A stretch of 64,000 nucleotides of DNA from Sodiomyces alkalinus F11 (Eukaryota; Ascomycota; Sordariomycetes; Glomerellales; Plectosphaerellaceae), in the NCBI RefSeq assembly GCF_003711515.1, contig NW_021167079.1, positions 3,809,940-3,873,939 on the forward strand, in the 5' to 3' direction. Made by a program: the position numbers and the translations under genes. Below, one piece after another: positions 47,095-59,100 of the stretch (position 1 is the stretch's first letter; the number at the start of each line of letters is the position of its first letter). Below the pieces are notes generated by a model. The model saw only the letters and a program-made list of their open reading frames with translations, was not told the origin of the DNA and searched no databases.

Positions 47095-48411
47095 TTATTA
47101 TAGGCCGGATAGGCCTTTCGCCCTAGCTATACTTAATATAAGCCTAGGTCGATATCCTCGCCCTCGAAGTCCTTATCCTCGGGATTATCGACTTCCGTAA
47201 AAGTCTTACCCTCCTCGCCCCTTTATAGGTTAGAGTCAGTCTACTCGACCTCTTTATCGTTATTATTATAGTTATCCTTATTATCGTCGTTATCGGGTAT
47301 TATAACGGTACTCCCGATAATCGTACCTATAGGTATAAAAGCTCGCCTACGCTCCGCGTATTATTAGAATACAGCGATTATAACGTTAGCGCGACCGAGT
47401 ATAAGTACCTCCCTAAGCAGCTAAGTCTACTCCCTTAACTCTATAAGTTAAAGGCGCTTAAAATCTTCGTTAAATAACGAAGGCTCTAATAAAGGAGCGG
47501 GAGTAGTAAAGTAAGGGTTTTTTTCCGCTACGATGTTAGGACGGACCGGGCCCGAAACTACTACCTCGCCTATAACCTCGCGAGGAGGAGATAAGGCTAG
47601 TTATCCCGCCCTAATAGCGACCTCCTCCGGAGATAATACGTTTAATCCCGACGCTATCTTCTCTAAAACCCCAAAAGGAGGAGAAAAGACTAATATAACC
47701 ACCTCGCTAGCGACCTTTATTACCGAAGGAAGCGAGGCTAGTTTAGCCACCTTATTAATAACCTTAGGAAAAGGCAGCGAGGCTAGCTACGGTACTACCG
47801 CTTCTTAAACCTCCTAAGGAGGAGAAAGGGCTAACGCGACTACCGTGTCGGGAGCCTCCGCGGAATATATAGCTATAGGTAATATCGCCGTTATCGGATC
47901 CTTAGCTATAAGGGTATCCTAGAACGCCGTGTAGGCGTTAAGATACGGGTCCTATTCCTAACAAAGAGGTTAGCGATAAGCTCGCGACTTTAAAGGGGAA
48001 ATAGTCTTATCGGGCCGTTCTTATTATCGTCGCTAATAAGGGTAACCGTCTCGAATAACCTCTACGCGTGGCCTCTAAGATACGCTAGGAGAGGTATATA
48101 TCGGTATATCTTTATAGTGCACACGTAGTATTTCCTCCCCCGATTAGTCTAGCTATAATAGAGGCGCTTATACTTCTTATCGGCGACGTCGCGCATATAC
48201 AGGAGGCACGGCTTAGTATAAACGCTACCGGGAGGGTATTTAGGAGGCTGATTACCCTCCGACTTCTTCTTTTTAGGTAGAGGCGGCGGCGATAACCCGA
48301 ACTATTATATAGTTAGTATAGCCTAAGGCGTAAAAGCGTAGCACCTATATTATCGTCGGTAGCACGCTTACTACTATTATTACCCTTATTATTACCGGGG
48401 GCTAACGCCAT
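47095..48411 (-). pseudogene. Antisense coding relic in gypsy delta
   Basis: Minus-strand reading from an ATG at 48409-48411 gives MALAPGNNKGNN, then after a frame change PPPLPKKKKSEG, a region with YTKPCLLYMRDV and RKYYVCTIKIY (about 48200-48090), RLFETVTLISDD, then (about 47810-47430) a hydrophobic/Pro stretch and finally an acidic tail near 47310-47110. The stops fall mainly at likely former Gln or Trp codons. It lies tail-to-tail with pol, between the chromodomain and the 3' LTR. Family unknown; a plus-strand open frame at 47533-47808 is considered its shadow. Confidence 0.5.
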
Positions 48412-48858
48412 CCACGAACGCTATAAGTTAGCGGGGTTACCTTATATAAAGATCGCGAGGAAGGGATAGCTTACTTTAAACGGGGAACTCTTAAACTATA
48501 CGACTATCGATAGGGGGAATCTACGACCAAAAGGAGTTAGAGGGATTATCGTAATGAGGAGGCGCGAGAATGTATAGAATAGCTATAGCTATTATTATTA
48601 TTATTATAGTTAAAGAGGAAGAGAGGAAAAGAGAGCCTATAAGAGAAAAAAGGGCATAATATATCTACAGATAGGATCTACGCGAGGAAGCCTATATTAC
48701 TATTTTAGGTATATAAATAAAGGGTTAGCAGGCGACCAAACATTTCTTTAATATAAAGGTAAGGGCGAGGTAAGATAAAGAGACGCGCCTATTCCTTTAT
48801 CACCGCGATATAAGGGGGAACCGAGGTATAATAAGGACACGCGGTTATATAACCCCCG

Positions 48859-48877
48859 GAGGGAGGAGGGGGGGGAT
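48859..48877 (+). other. Polypurine tract of gypsy delta
   Basis: 19 unbroken purines (GGAGGGAGGAGGGGGGGGA) just before the 3' LTR, the expected plus-strand primer. Confidence 0.88.
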
Positions 48878-48879
48878 AT

Positions 48880-49091
48880 ATTACGGGTTAGCCCGGATAT
48901 AGAGGATCCGGCTATACTCCGGATCTTCCTAGCTACGCGCTTAGTCAACGGACCTATATCGCCTAGCCATCGCCACCTTATAGCTAGCCCAGCGCTATAG
49001 ACTTTTCTCCTTTTTCGTTTTCCTTCCTTAGTTCTAGAAAATCTATTATTACGACCTCACGTATACCACGACCTATAACCAGTCGTTAACA
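48880..49091 (+). repeat. 3' LTR of gypsy delta
   Basis: 212 bp, TATTACGGGTTAG to GTCGTTAACA, closely matching the 5' LTR. Confidence 0.95.
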
Positions 49092-49096
49092 TTATC

Positions 49097-49270
49097 CTAT
49101 TCCGGAAGAAGGGTGCGGTACGTAGAAGCAGAGTCTAACCGTCAAACATTAGAGGGACTTACACTGTTTGTATCACTATATATACCTACAAACGGACTAA
49201 AATACAAATATACGAAGCTAGACAGGAATACGGGTAGTATAGGTATATACTATAGGATAAAGTCGCGCGG
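49097..49270 (+). other. Low-RIP base-layer sequence with a short open frame
   Basis: Remnant of the sequence that received the gypsy delta and copia C insertions. A 64-codon plus-strand frame starts at 49113 but runs into the copia C LTR, so its end is artificial. The host part encodes LEGLTLFVSLYIPTNG-like text of unknown family. Confidence 0.4.
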
Positions 49271-49275
49271 AAAAC

Positions 49276-49540
49276 TATCGCACGTCAAAAGGCACTTGGA
49301 TAATTAACTTAGTAGAGCAGAAATCTCGTATATGTGTATTATGTTAAGTTATATCTATATCAGTCTCTTATCCCCTTAATGTGGGTGGTGAAGACTCTGT
49401 TATGGGTACTATATTATTTAGATTCTATCCGTTCTTTTCCGGTATCCGCCCCTATTATATCCTAATACCTAAGGCCTAGTTAGGGAGTGGATCTCCCCTG
49501 GATTCCCTATAGACCACGTCGTGGTCTTGCCTATACGACA
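49276..49540 (-). repeat. 3' LTR of copia copy C
   Basis: Plus orientation begins TATCGCAC and ends CTATACGACA; polypurine tract (CCCCCTT in plus, 49543-49549) adjoins. Confidence 0.9.
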
Positions 49541-51960
49541 CACCCCCTTAGTTAAGGTGGGTCTTCCCAGGTTACCTGACTAATTAGAGGCTTCGGTTTA
49601 AACTAAACGCTTTTAGCTTTTCTATCGTAAAATTAATAGTTAAGGGAAAAACACCCTCGTAAAAGGGATCTAAATCCGCCCAATTTAACCGTTTAATTTA
49701 ATTCTATCTTAATTAGTTCCTCGATCCAGATTGGCCGGATCTGCTTAATCGGATCTATATCTATCGGATCTGCTACGCCCTTAAGGGCCTTCGTAGTCGT
49801 TACGGCCGTGGCTTTAGCGCGTTTAATCTCGTCGTATAGGCGTTTATACTACCCCATACGATCCTTTTAATCCGTTAGATTAAGCTATTACTATAGTCTT
49901 TTAATCCCTGCCTCTAGTAGTGCCTTCGTTAAACCGTCCGCGATTATCTCCTTCGTATTAACGTACGTGAGCTTAAAGAGACCTTATTATACTGACTAGC
50001 GGGCCTACTAGTTATGTATATCGACGTGCCGTAGCGTTATCCGTAGGCGTTATGCCTTCTTATTAACGAGGTTAATAGTCTGCTAATTATCGTAGTATAG
50101 CTGTAGTTACTATTAGTCTAACCGAAGCGCTAAATCCCTTAATATTCGGCTAATAAATAGTATCTCCTTAGCTGCTTCGATAAGAGCGAGTAGTTCCGAC
50201 TCTATTAACGATATCGTCACTATTAGTTACTTACCCGCTTTCTACTTAACGGTGCCGCCGAAGAGCTTTATCGTATATCTTTATAAGCTTTTACGGTCTT
50301 GATTATCCCTAAAGGACGCGTCGCTTACTATTAAGAATAGCCTATTCCAGCCGAATTCTAGGTAGTGGTATCTTATATAGTATAGGAATAGTAGTACTTA
50401 TTAAGCCCTTTTAAGGTGGTTAGAGGAGGGGTTAATATTATATTAGAAAAACTTCGAATAGGCGAACACGATATCGGGTCTTATCACGATAGCGGTATAT
50501 AGGATAGAACCGATTATACCCTAGTACTAGCGGACCTCGGGAATCGACGCGCGTATACCGTTACGGGGTATTAGCGGCTCTATCGTTAATAACGGGACCT
50601 TTAGTGGTTTTCGGTAAAGTATATATATATAGTATTTAACCGCAATCTTCTCCACGGAGGAGGATTATAATAGCTATAACCTACGGGTTACTCTATCTCT
50701 TAGGACTTTAATTCCTAGAAACTAACGGATTTCTTCGCCTCCTAATAACCTATAGCTTCGCTTAAGGGCGGTCTTAAGGTCGTCTGCGTCTATCTTATAA
50801 TCTCTATAGTAGATAAGTCCGATATCGTTAACCTAGAAGAATAGGATTAAACCGTCGCGGATTATAATATAGGGGTTATTAGGCATATCCGTGAATCCTA
50901 TCCTCTATAGCGTACCGCTAAATTCCTCTTACTATAATAATGGCGATACCCTTAAGCCGAAGAGGGCTTTCTGTAGTAGTAGGACCTTACTTAGCACTTT
51001 ACAGCCTTACGGTATCTTTATAAACACCTTTTCTTTAAGGCTTACGTTAACGAACACGTTAATAGCGTCGAATTACCTTATTTCTAGATTAAACCGGGCG
51101 GCGATTACTATTAGTATACGGAAAGACCGCGAGGCTAGCGTAGCGGCGTAATTATCTTTAGTCTCTAACCGTTTTTATTAATCCCCTTATACTACGAGGT
51201 ATACCTTATACTTAAGGAGGGTACCCTCCTTATTAAACTTATAGGTATATACCTATCTATAGGCGAGGACTTATACTTATTAGGCTAATTACTACCCACC
51301 TCCTACTAGTAGCCTATCTATCGGTGCCCCTTAAGGTGTTCCCCCTTAGCCTGTAACCACCGCTCCCGTAATAGGTAGAGGCGTATATCGCAGCGGTACT
51401 TTAATAGAGGCGGGAGATCCTCGCGGGTTACGTGTAATAGCGGCTAGGAGGTATTAAAGGGAGTAGAATCTATAGCACCAATATCGTCGTCGTCAATAGC
51501 TTACTTCCTTCTACGTATAGGGTTATAAGTCCTTCTAGCGTTAAAGAACGCCTTTCAGGCGTTATCGTTCTAGACCTTCTCGGTCGTGTATAGACTTACG
51601 ATAATTCTCGCGATAGCTAACTAGCACCCCTTAGAGGTATTTATGGCTATCCGTTAGTGGTTATCGTGTTCTTCTACCTTAATTCCCCTGACCACCGCTA
51701 ACGCTATAAGGAACGCGCGCGCGGGATCTTCCGGGGATATTAAAGGTATAGGCAGCGGTTTAAACCTTGTAGTAGTAAACCGTGAAGTATCCGTAGTAAT
51801 AGTGGTGGCCTCTCCCGTAGTATTAGCAGTAGTATAGTCTTCTTCTATAGTATTAGTAGTATCCGTAGTAATAGCGGTACCCATAGTAATAGCGGTAATA
51901 TAGTCTCTGGTAATAGTAGTGGCCTCTCTCGGGGTAATAGGGGTAGTGTTAGAGTTATAA

Positions 51961-52005
51961 GGTTCTAAATCTATAGCCTAGGTATTAGGCTATAGATCTA
52001 GAACC
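51961..52005. repeat. Copia linker hairpin, copy C
   Basis: 20-bp arms (51961-51980, 51986-52005) with one mismatch around a 5-base loop; equivalent of 8198-8244 in copy B. Confidence 0.88.
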
Positions 52006-52035
52006 TCGTCTATGGTAGTAGTAGTAGCCTTTCTT

Positions 52036-52125
52036 GTAGTAATAGCGATAGCCTCGCCTTCGTCCGTAGTAATAGCGATAGCCTCGCCTTCGTCCGTAGT
52101 AATAGCGATAGCCTCGCCTTCGTCC
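52036..52125. repeat. Three perfect 30-bp tandem repeats
   Basis: Unit begins GTAGTAATAGCGATAGCCTC; copies at 52036-52065, 52066-52095 and 52096-52125 are identical, with half a unit following. On the minus strand each encodes ten residues containing DEGEAIAI. Copy B has only diverged single units at the same place. Confidence 0.95.
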
Positions 52126-53649
52126 GTAGTAATAGCGGTGGCGTTAGAGTCTTCCAACTTAAGATCTAATACGTCTACGGCTATGCCCCTTAATAGTAGC
52201 CTATTCGCGGTCTTATTAGATTAGGTGATATGGATAGATTATAGGCGTTCTCCGATTTCCTTAGCGGAAGCTATAGCTTATAGTACTTTAATCCTACCGT
52301 CGAATATCTTATCTTCGTTAAAGACTACGTCTCTCGTAGTGATAATATCCGTTAGGTATAGTAGCTAAATATAAAAGCTATTCGAGGATTAGTATCCGAT
52401 ATAATAACCGATTTATACCTTCGGTTCTAGCCTTTATAAGCGGTTCTTTTTAGCTTAGGTATCGCTCGTTTTTAGAAAGGCTTTATAGCCGTAAGCTTAT
52501 AGGTACGTGAGGTTAGGTTAACGGCCGCGTAAGCCTTCATATAGCGTTCACTAGTCATTAATATATGATAGCGTCCTGTTTTATAGATATATAGTAGTCT
52601 TAAAGATCTTAGGCTAGATAGATATAGGTAGATTAGCTCTAATCCTTATAGCCCTCGCCCTTCTTTTAACGATACCTTTAATCCGTTCTATAACGCCGTT
52701 TTAACCCTATAAATATAGTGCCAATAGCTAGCCTTCTACCCCTTTAGTAGCGAGGACAATAACGATTTATAGGTGCTAAACTATCTTGGAATCAGCTTAT
52801 AGGATATATAGCAGGATATCGAATTAGGTCTTAACTAGGGTAAAAACGTCTTTTAACGAGTGCAGGATAAAGCCTTAGTCTCTTTTCTATAGGTAATAAT
52901 CCTACGTAAAACCTATATATACGTGTATAACGAATATAATGAACTTATACAGGCCGCCCGCTAATAACTCCGCCTTTTTTAGATCGTGAGAATTTATATC
53001 TAGGGCCTCTCCGGGCTTTAACGGGTAAAAGGATAGTATCCGCCGGATCTACGTAGGTATTTACGATTACCTATACGCGTTATAGTCTATTATATAAGGT
53101 CCCTTTATCTTTGCCCCCTAAGTGGCGTTAACGATTGTCGTGAGAGTATCGGTACCGTAGTAGCTAAGGCGTTTATACCACCGTTATACTATGGTCTTCT
53201 ACGGTTACCGCGGTTATCGTGATTTTCTATACGGGTTATCGCGCGGGTGCCTTACTAAGACTATAAACGCGGTAACGGCCATGGCTTCCACGCGCTTAAT
53301 TATATACTAGCCGTGGATATCTAGTAGCTTATAGATAGGCTAGTTATCGGCGGAGCTAATAATAGTATTATTAACGCTATCCTAGTAGTAACATTATAGG
53401 CCTAGGTAGCGTTTCGAGATAATGTTAGTAACGAATTCCTTATAGTATATAATATCACGGAGGCGTAATAGCCTCTTTATACTTAATAGGGATTATACAC
53501 GTAGTTTAATATCTCCGTATCCGAGGATAGAAGCCTTATAAGCACCCACCTAAAAGGATAAAGATAAAGTATCTATACGTAGTCTAATAGCCGTAAAACG
53601 GCCTTAATTATTAAAGATATAGATTAACGATCCTGAATCTAGGATCGCG

Positions 53650-55200
53650 TAGTATAATAGCGCTCTAGCTTAGTTAATAGAAAGGGATACCCCCTGTTTT
53701 TATTATAATCTTAATAGTATTATCATACAATAACGCGCTATCCCCTAGGTTAGGTAGGCTCCTAATCCTATCGCGGTAACGGATAGGTCTTTATAAACTA
53801 TTATAGTAGGCGTAGTATTATAACGTTAATCTTCCTAGACTTCCTCTATCTCATTAGCGGTAATTGCCCCTAACGCTTCCCGCCTTTTCTATGTCGCGGT
53901 GTTTACGCGGGTTTTAAAACTATAGTTATATATCTTCGTTTCTATAACCTTCGTAATATCTTCACGGCTATACTAGATATAAGGGCGTATATCCGGCCTT
54001 ATATACTAATAGCCGGCGGTAGTATAGGGGTTTTTATATATCTCGTAAGGCCTCCTCGTTATAGGAGAGATAGCCTTTACGGATATATTACTATAAAGAC
54101 GCTTCTTATTATCTTTACTATTAGTACTATCCTTAGTATTAGGGAGGTTCCCGAGGGTGTTAAAGGTGCCCTTCCCGACTCTAGGCTTTATAGTAGAGGA
54201 TTATAGGCTCTCTATATTACTAAGAACCGCCCTTGAAGCCTTTACAAAATCGTTAATCGTTAGCTTGTTTTCCGTAATCTTATCGTAGTTATTAACTAAG
54301 TAATTATTACTCTATTCCTAGGTAATAGGTCTAATAGCTTTTAACGCGTCTTCCGCCTAATAGTCCGCGCTTATTAGCTCTAAAACGCCTATATACTTAT
54401 AGTATATTATCGCTATTTTCTAGCTTACTACCTAGGCGTTTATATCCTTAGGTATAGCCTTTATAGGCGTAGTGTATTATCGGTATAGGACTAAGGCTTC
54501 CTTATAGAGGTTTATAAGTATTAGTCCTATATATGCGTATACGAGGGTAATCTAAGCTTATAGGTTATTTACGTTATTATCCTATAATTATATAAGGAGG
54601 TTATATAATATAGTATAGATCGTCTTTATAATATATAAGCGTACCTTGCTAAACTCTTTCCACTACGCGTTATAGTCTGCCTTTTCCTCGTAGTATACGC
54701 GGTAATCTTATAGGTAGCGCGTACGCCCCTTTTTAGAGAGGTTATCGATAAACGTATGCGTCCTTATCGGTGGTTCTTTCGTTACGGCCGTAACCTTCCG
54801 GCCAGCGGCCGTCTTCCTCTTACCGGCGGTTATAGCCGCTATAGTACCGGCCGTAGTAGCCGTGGCTATAGCGTCCGTAGCGTCTATAGCCTTATCGCCC
54901 TTTAGCGTGATAGTGGAAGACGGAGTAGCTATAATAGTAGAAGATAAGGTAGCCGTGGCCTCCTCTATATCAGGGTCCACAGCGAGGGCTTTATATTGAC
55001 GGATATTAGGTAGCGTAGACTAAAGAAGCAGGTAGGTATTAGCCTCCTCGTCGCTTAGCTTTAGATTAAGATCATTTTCCCAGTAAGAGGCAGATTTACC
55101 GTATACGGCGTACTCCTATAGTACCTAATCCCTTTAGTTAATAAGGGTAGTAGCGGCCGCCTTTTATTCGGCGTTAGATACGTTAGAAGATATCTTTACT
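53650..55200 (-). pseudogene. Gag relic of copia copy C
   Basis: Minus-strand gag. An open piece at 54708-54980 (90 codons) corresponds to the Ala/Thr/Lys-rich segment of copy B and ends with the same TFIDNLSKKGRTRYL-like text. The remainder is broken by TAA/TAG codons. Confidence 0.75.
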
Positions 55201-55382
55201 TACTTATCGGTTAATTAATTAATTAATAGGTAGGTTAGTAGGTTAATTAATCGTTTAATTACTCTAATTAGATCGATAATAATTATTTAAGAGTATTTAT
55301 ATAAATATAATTACTTTTATAATAGAATAGAGGTAGCCTTATTAATATCTATCGTTTAGGCGTTATAAACCGGGCTTATAAT

Positions 55383-55655
55383 TATCGTATATTAAAAGGT
55401 ATTTAGATAATTAACTTAGTAAAGCAGAAATCTTATATATATATATTATATTAAGTTATATCTATATAAGTCTCTTATGCCCATAATTTAGGTGGTAAAG
55501 ACTCTATTATAGGTACTATATTATTTAGATCCTATCTGGTATTTTCCGGTATCCGCCCCTATTATACCCTAATACCCTAGCCCGAAGCCCTTAGTCAGGG
55601 AATGGATCCCCCCTGGATCCCCTATGGACCACGTCGTCGTCCTGCATATACGACA
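55383..55655 (-). repeat. 5' LTR of copia copy C
   Basis: 273 bp; plus orientation begins TATCGTAT and ends CATATACGACA. Confidence 0.9.
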
Positions 55656-55660
55656 AAAAC

Positions 55661-55911
55661 ACTGCTAAATCCCGACAAACGCGCCCGGGCGGTAGTACTA
55701 GTACGAACGCTAGGCTGCCAAAAGTGCCGGACTTTAAAGTGGGCCAGCTTTAGTGTCGTATAGATAATGGACGGGTTACTATACGTAACCCGCCCTGGAG
55801 CGGGGTTACTGTATCTAGTTCTCTACCCTCTGCGAGAGGGTAGATTCTTCCTTAAGCAATAATAATTCTACGACGCATATATTATTATATGTAAATAGTG
55901 CTTAGTATAAG
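55661..55911. other. Low-RIP base-layer sequence with two perfect hairpins
   Basis: Lies between copia C and copia G and keeps normal CA/TG. Hairpins: 55772-55792 (8-bp stem, 5-nt loop) and 55823-55843 (9-bp stem, 3-nt loop). It may be an LTR or leader of an older element, but no partner copy was found. Confidence 0.55.
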
Positions 55912-55916
55912 GGTCT

Positions 55917-56142
55917 TATCGAATACAGCGTAACCGTAATAGAGTAAATACGATAAAAACGGTTAGATTAAGAGGTTCTAAATTAATTGTATTAAAGCCG
56001 TAAACCGTTGTAAAACCGTGTGATAAATGTGTGGTTGTAGGAGACTAAATTAGTGCCCGAAATCCTACTGATATCCATCTTTAGGCCTGACCGCGTATTC
56101 GGCTATCATATTTTTCTACGCCTAAGGGAGGTCTTTGCGATA
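55917..56142 (-). repeat. 3' LTR of copia G
   Basis: 226 bp, TATCGAATACAGCG to TTGCGATA in plus orientation; matches 61313-61538. Confidence 0.92.
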
Positions 56143-56199
56143 CATCCTTTAACTGCCTAACTATACTAAAAAGGGAGGTAGTTAAAGCTATTTATAGCC

Positions 56200-59100
56200 G
56201 ACTAATAGTTCTAGTAGGTTACTTACTACATAGCCTCCGTTAAATTTATCCTTTAAGCGTTCTAAATAATCCGTTAAGACCTCCTCTAGCTTCTTTTAAT
56301 AGACGCGGTCCCGTATATCCACCACGCCTACCTAGGCTCTAAATGCTATAAGTTTATCGCCCGCTAACGCTTTCCTTAATCTGTCTACCACTATTTCGGC
56401 ACTTATAACATAGCTAACTTCAATTCCCCATTATTCCCGGGCTTCTATAACTAATGGCTATAGATATCTATATACTGTAAACGCATACTTAACGTGGCGA
56501 TCTTAACGCTAACTAGCCGGATAGTATAATTATGATCGTATAGTATCCGTAAATACGGTTCGTTAAATTCTACCCCTATCTATAGTAGTAGCCGTTATAT
56601 ACAGATACCCTCCTTTACACCTTTTACTAAGGATAATAGCTCTGCCTTTATTATTAATATTATAACCGTTACTTAGTTATTAGCGCACTACGTAATTATA
56701 CATTTGAAGAGGCGTATTATAAACCCTTAACTACTCTTCCGGTCTATCGTAGTATTGGTAAACAAGGTGTCGGTATAAACCTTGATTATATCTCTACTTC
56801 TTAGTTCTAGGGCATAGGCTTTGGTAGCTAGTAGGGATCGAATTAAATAGCTAGTGGTATTATGATATATTTCCCCGGGGTTAGTATTAAATCGGCATAG
56901 CCGCGATACTGTAAAGGCGATATCCGGCTAAGATATTACGGCTATATATAGTATAGATCCTATCTTATATTAATAGCTTTTAACGACTATAAAGCTATGA
57001 TTATAGAGTATTAGTTCTACAGGCTTTATAGGGTGTATTAGACGTTGAGAGCCTCCTTTTCCAGGGTCTAATAGTTCTTTTAACTTAGCGATATAGTCGT
57101 ATTATAATAGCTAAATACAGTATATAGCATAATCGTAAATAACCTTAATATTAAGAAACTAATATAGTGGTCTACCCCTTTATAGACTATAATACCGTTT
57201 AAGGTTATTAATAGCACGATTTATCTTACCCTTATACTAATCCTTATAAGTAATAACGATATCGTTAACGTAGAAGAATAGGATAATACCGCGCCGTAGA
57301 AAATAATATAGTTTCTGCGGTACTATTTTAAAACTCTCCTTAAGGGGCACTTTAGTGATATACTTCTGCTGTGATAGGAGAGATTCCTTAAGACTTTATA
57401 GTGTCTTTTTTTGTATTAGTTGCCTTTTCGGATCTCTATAATTTAGTAGTCCTCTTATAAAGATATTATAGGGGAGGGAGGTATATATAAACGCGTTAAT
57501 AATATCGTATTATATCAGAAAAAGGTTAAAACAGGCTATAATCGCTATTAACGCCCGGAATAAGCGTCTCGTAAGTATAGCCGGGTAGGTATCGTTAAGG
57601 TAATCGCGATACTATTAATCTCCGTATATCACGAGGCGTGCCCTATGTATATATATATATATATTTATATATAGAAAACTATATTGATTATATTTATACG
57701 CTATCACCTATATATAATCAAGGACCTAATACCTAGCTATAATAGCCTTAGGCACCGTAATCTATGATCCTATATCCTAGTAGCTCTATAGGTAGTTTTA
57801 TTACGCCTACCGGAATAGCTTCGCTTGGGGATACCCCTTAAGGGTATATTAGTCTCTTAGCATCGCTAGTAGCTCCCGCTAGTGGATCTTCTTGGGGACG
57901 GGAGCCGGCAGTGTTATAATAAAAGCCGTGGGAGCTACCGGATCTAACGGTTATTAGTACGGTTATTTAAGTATCTTTCTAATCTTCAGCCTTATTAGCG
58001 GTGTACTAGTTAACGTGTAGGTATACGGGCTATACCGGTCGGCGTTAAACACTAAGATCTAAGTGATATCGCTATTATCTCCTCGCGGTACTATAGGTTT
58101 ATACCCGTGACTACCGCTACTATTAGGAGAGCTCTTAAGGGAGGGGTATCTAGTAGAGTTAGTAGCTAGATTATTAGTTATAAAGGTCGGTGATTGAACG
58201 CCCTGATAATACCAGGGTCCAGCGCCACTATTATAGTCTCTACCCCTATTCCGCTCGGTTCCTACGGTATATCCGGCGGGAGGTTCGTATCCGCCGGGGG
58301 AAGGATATACTATAGGCCGCCCGGCAGGGGGTTCTTATCTGCCGGGGGATAGATCTACTACGCGGCTCCCGGAGGGAAGCTTTTATCCTCCAGTAGAGCG
58401 ATTAGCTCAAAATAGGACAAAGTATATAGGGGCTTATCTTATTAAAGTATAGCCGTAAAAGTACTTGGAGGGAGGTTCTTATCCTCCGGTAACTGTATTT
58501 AGTTAACTGTTTCCGTTAGTTCTTCTTTAGTTATATATATTAAGTCGTTCTTTAACGTAACGATATCGCCGTTAAAGAACTATCCTTTGTTAAAGAGAAT
58601 ATCGTGCGTGCGAACTATTCGGTTACGCTATATACCGGGCATCTAGATACGGAAGATATTAGTAGAATCGTAGCCGATTAAATTCCCGATATAGACACGT
58701 AGCGCGAGGCGATGTTTTAGTTTATTACTAGCTAGTAAACTATCTCTGGTTATAGTACAAGCCTTATAGCCGTAGGCCTTAAGGTATAATAGTATCGGTT
58801 TACGGCCGAAAGGAATATAGTATAAGGAATGCTAATTAAGTTATTAAATAGTAGTATAGCTATATAGGTATACCCCCACGGCTATAATTTCAGATTATAC
58901 GTAGTTAGGTAAACGGGCGTGGATTTTTATCGTCCTGCTTTTAGCGATACTAACGCCGCTAGAGCATTCTGTCCCGCTATTCTAAGCGGGAGTCTCCGCT
59001 AAGGGGGACTTTAGCTAGATACTGAACTCCCTTAATAAGGCCTGGAGTTTATTCGATTATATTAGCTTATTATTACTCTTAAATACACGGACTTTTTAGT

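Larger units (their letters stand above)
41878..49091 (+). mobile_element. Ty3/gypsy delta, full-length chromovirus-like element
   Basis: 7214 bp with 213/212-bp LTRs and a perfect 5-bp target duplication TTATC (41873-41877, 49092-49096). Contents: gag, protease region, reverse transcriptase, RNase H, integrase, chromodomain-like end, antisense relic, polypurine tract, 3' LTR. All frames carry RIP stops. Confidence 0.95.
49900..53260 (-). pseudogene. Pol relic of copia copy C
   Basis: Minus-strand order: integrase (about 53250-52320), Thr/Ala linker (about 52300-51780), pre-RT block with RFKPLPIPLISPEDPARAF (an open piece at 51654-51884), reverse transcriptase (about 51470-50560) with the box near 50830 reading FF, stop, VNDI, and RNase H (about 50540-49900). 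Stops and the Asp to Asn change inactivate it. The linker carries a three-unit perfect tandem repeat and a conserved hairpin. Confidence 0.88.
49276..55655 (-). mobile_element. Ty1/copia family 1, copy C (full-length)
   Basis: 6380 bp with 265/273-bp LTRs and a perfect target duplication AAAAC (49271-49275, 55656-55660). Same family and order as copy B, reversed. It is the reference for recognising the truncated copies. Confidence 0.95.

Noticed and set aside
47533..47808. 91-codon plus-strand Ser/Thr/Gly-rich frame in gypsy delta
   Set aside because: The minus strand reads better as protein and continues beyond it on both sides; the plus frame starts and stops without context.
49113..49307. 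Intact 64-residue gene
   Set aside because: Its last part is copia C LTR, so the frame is a fusion created by insertion.
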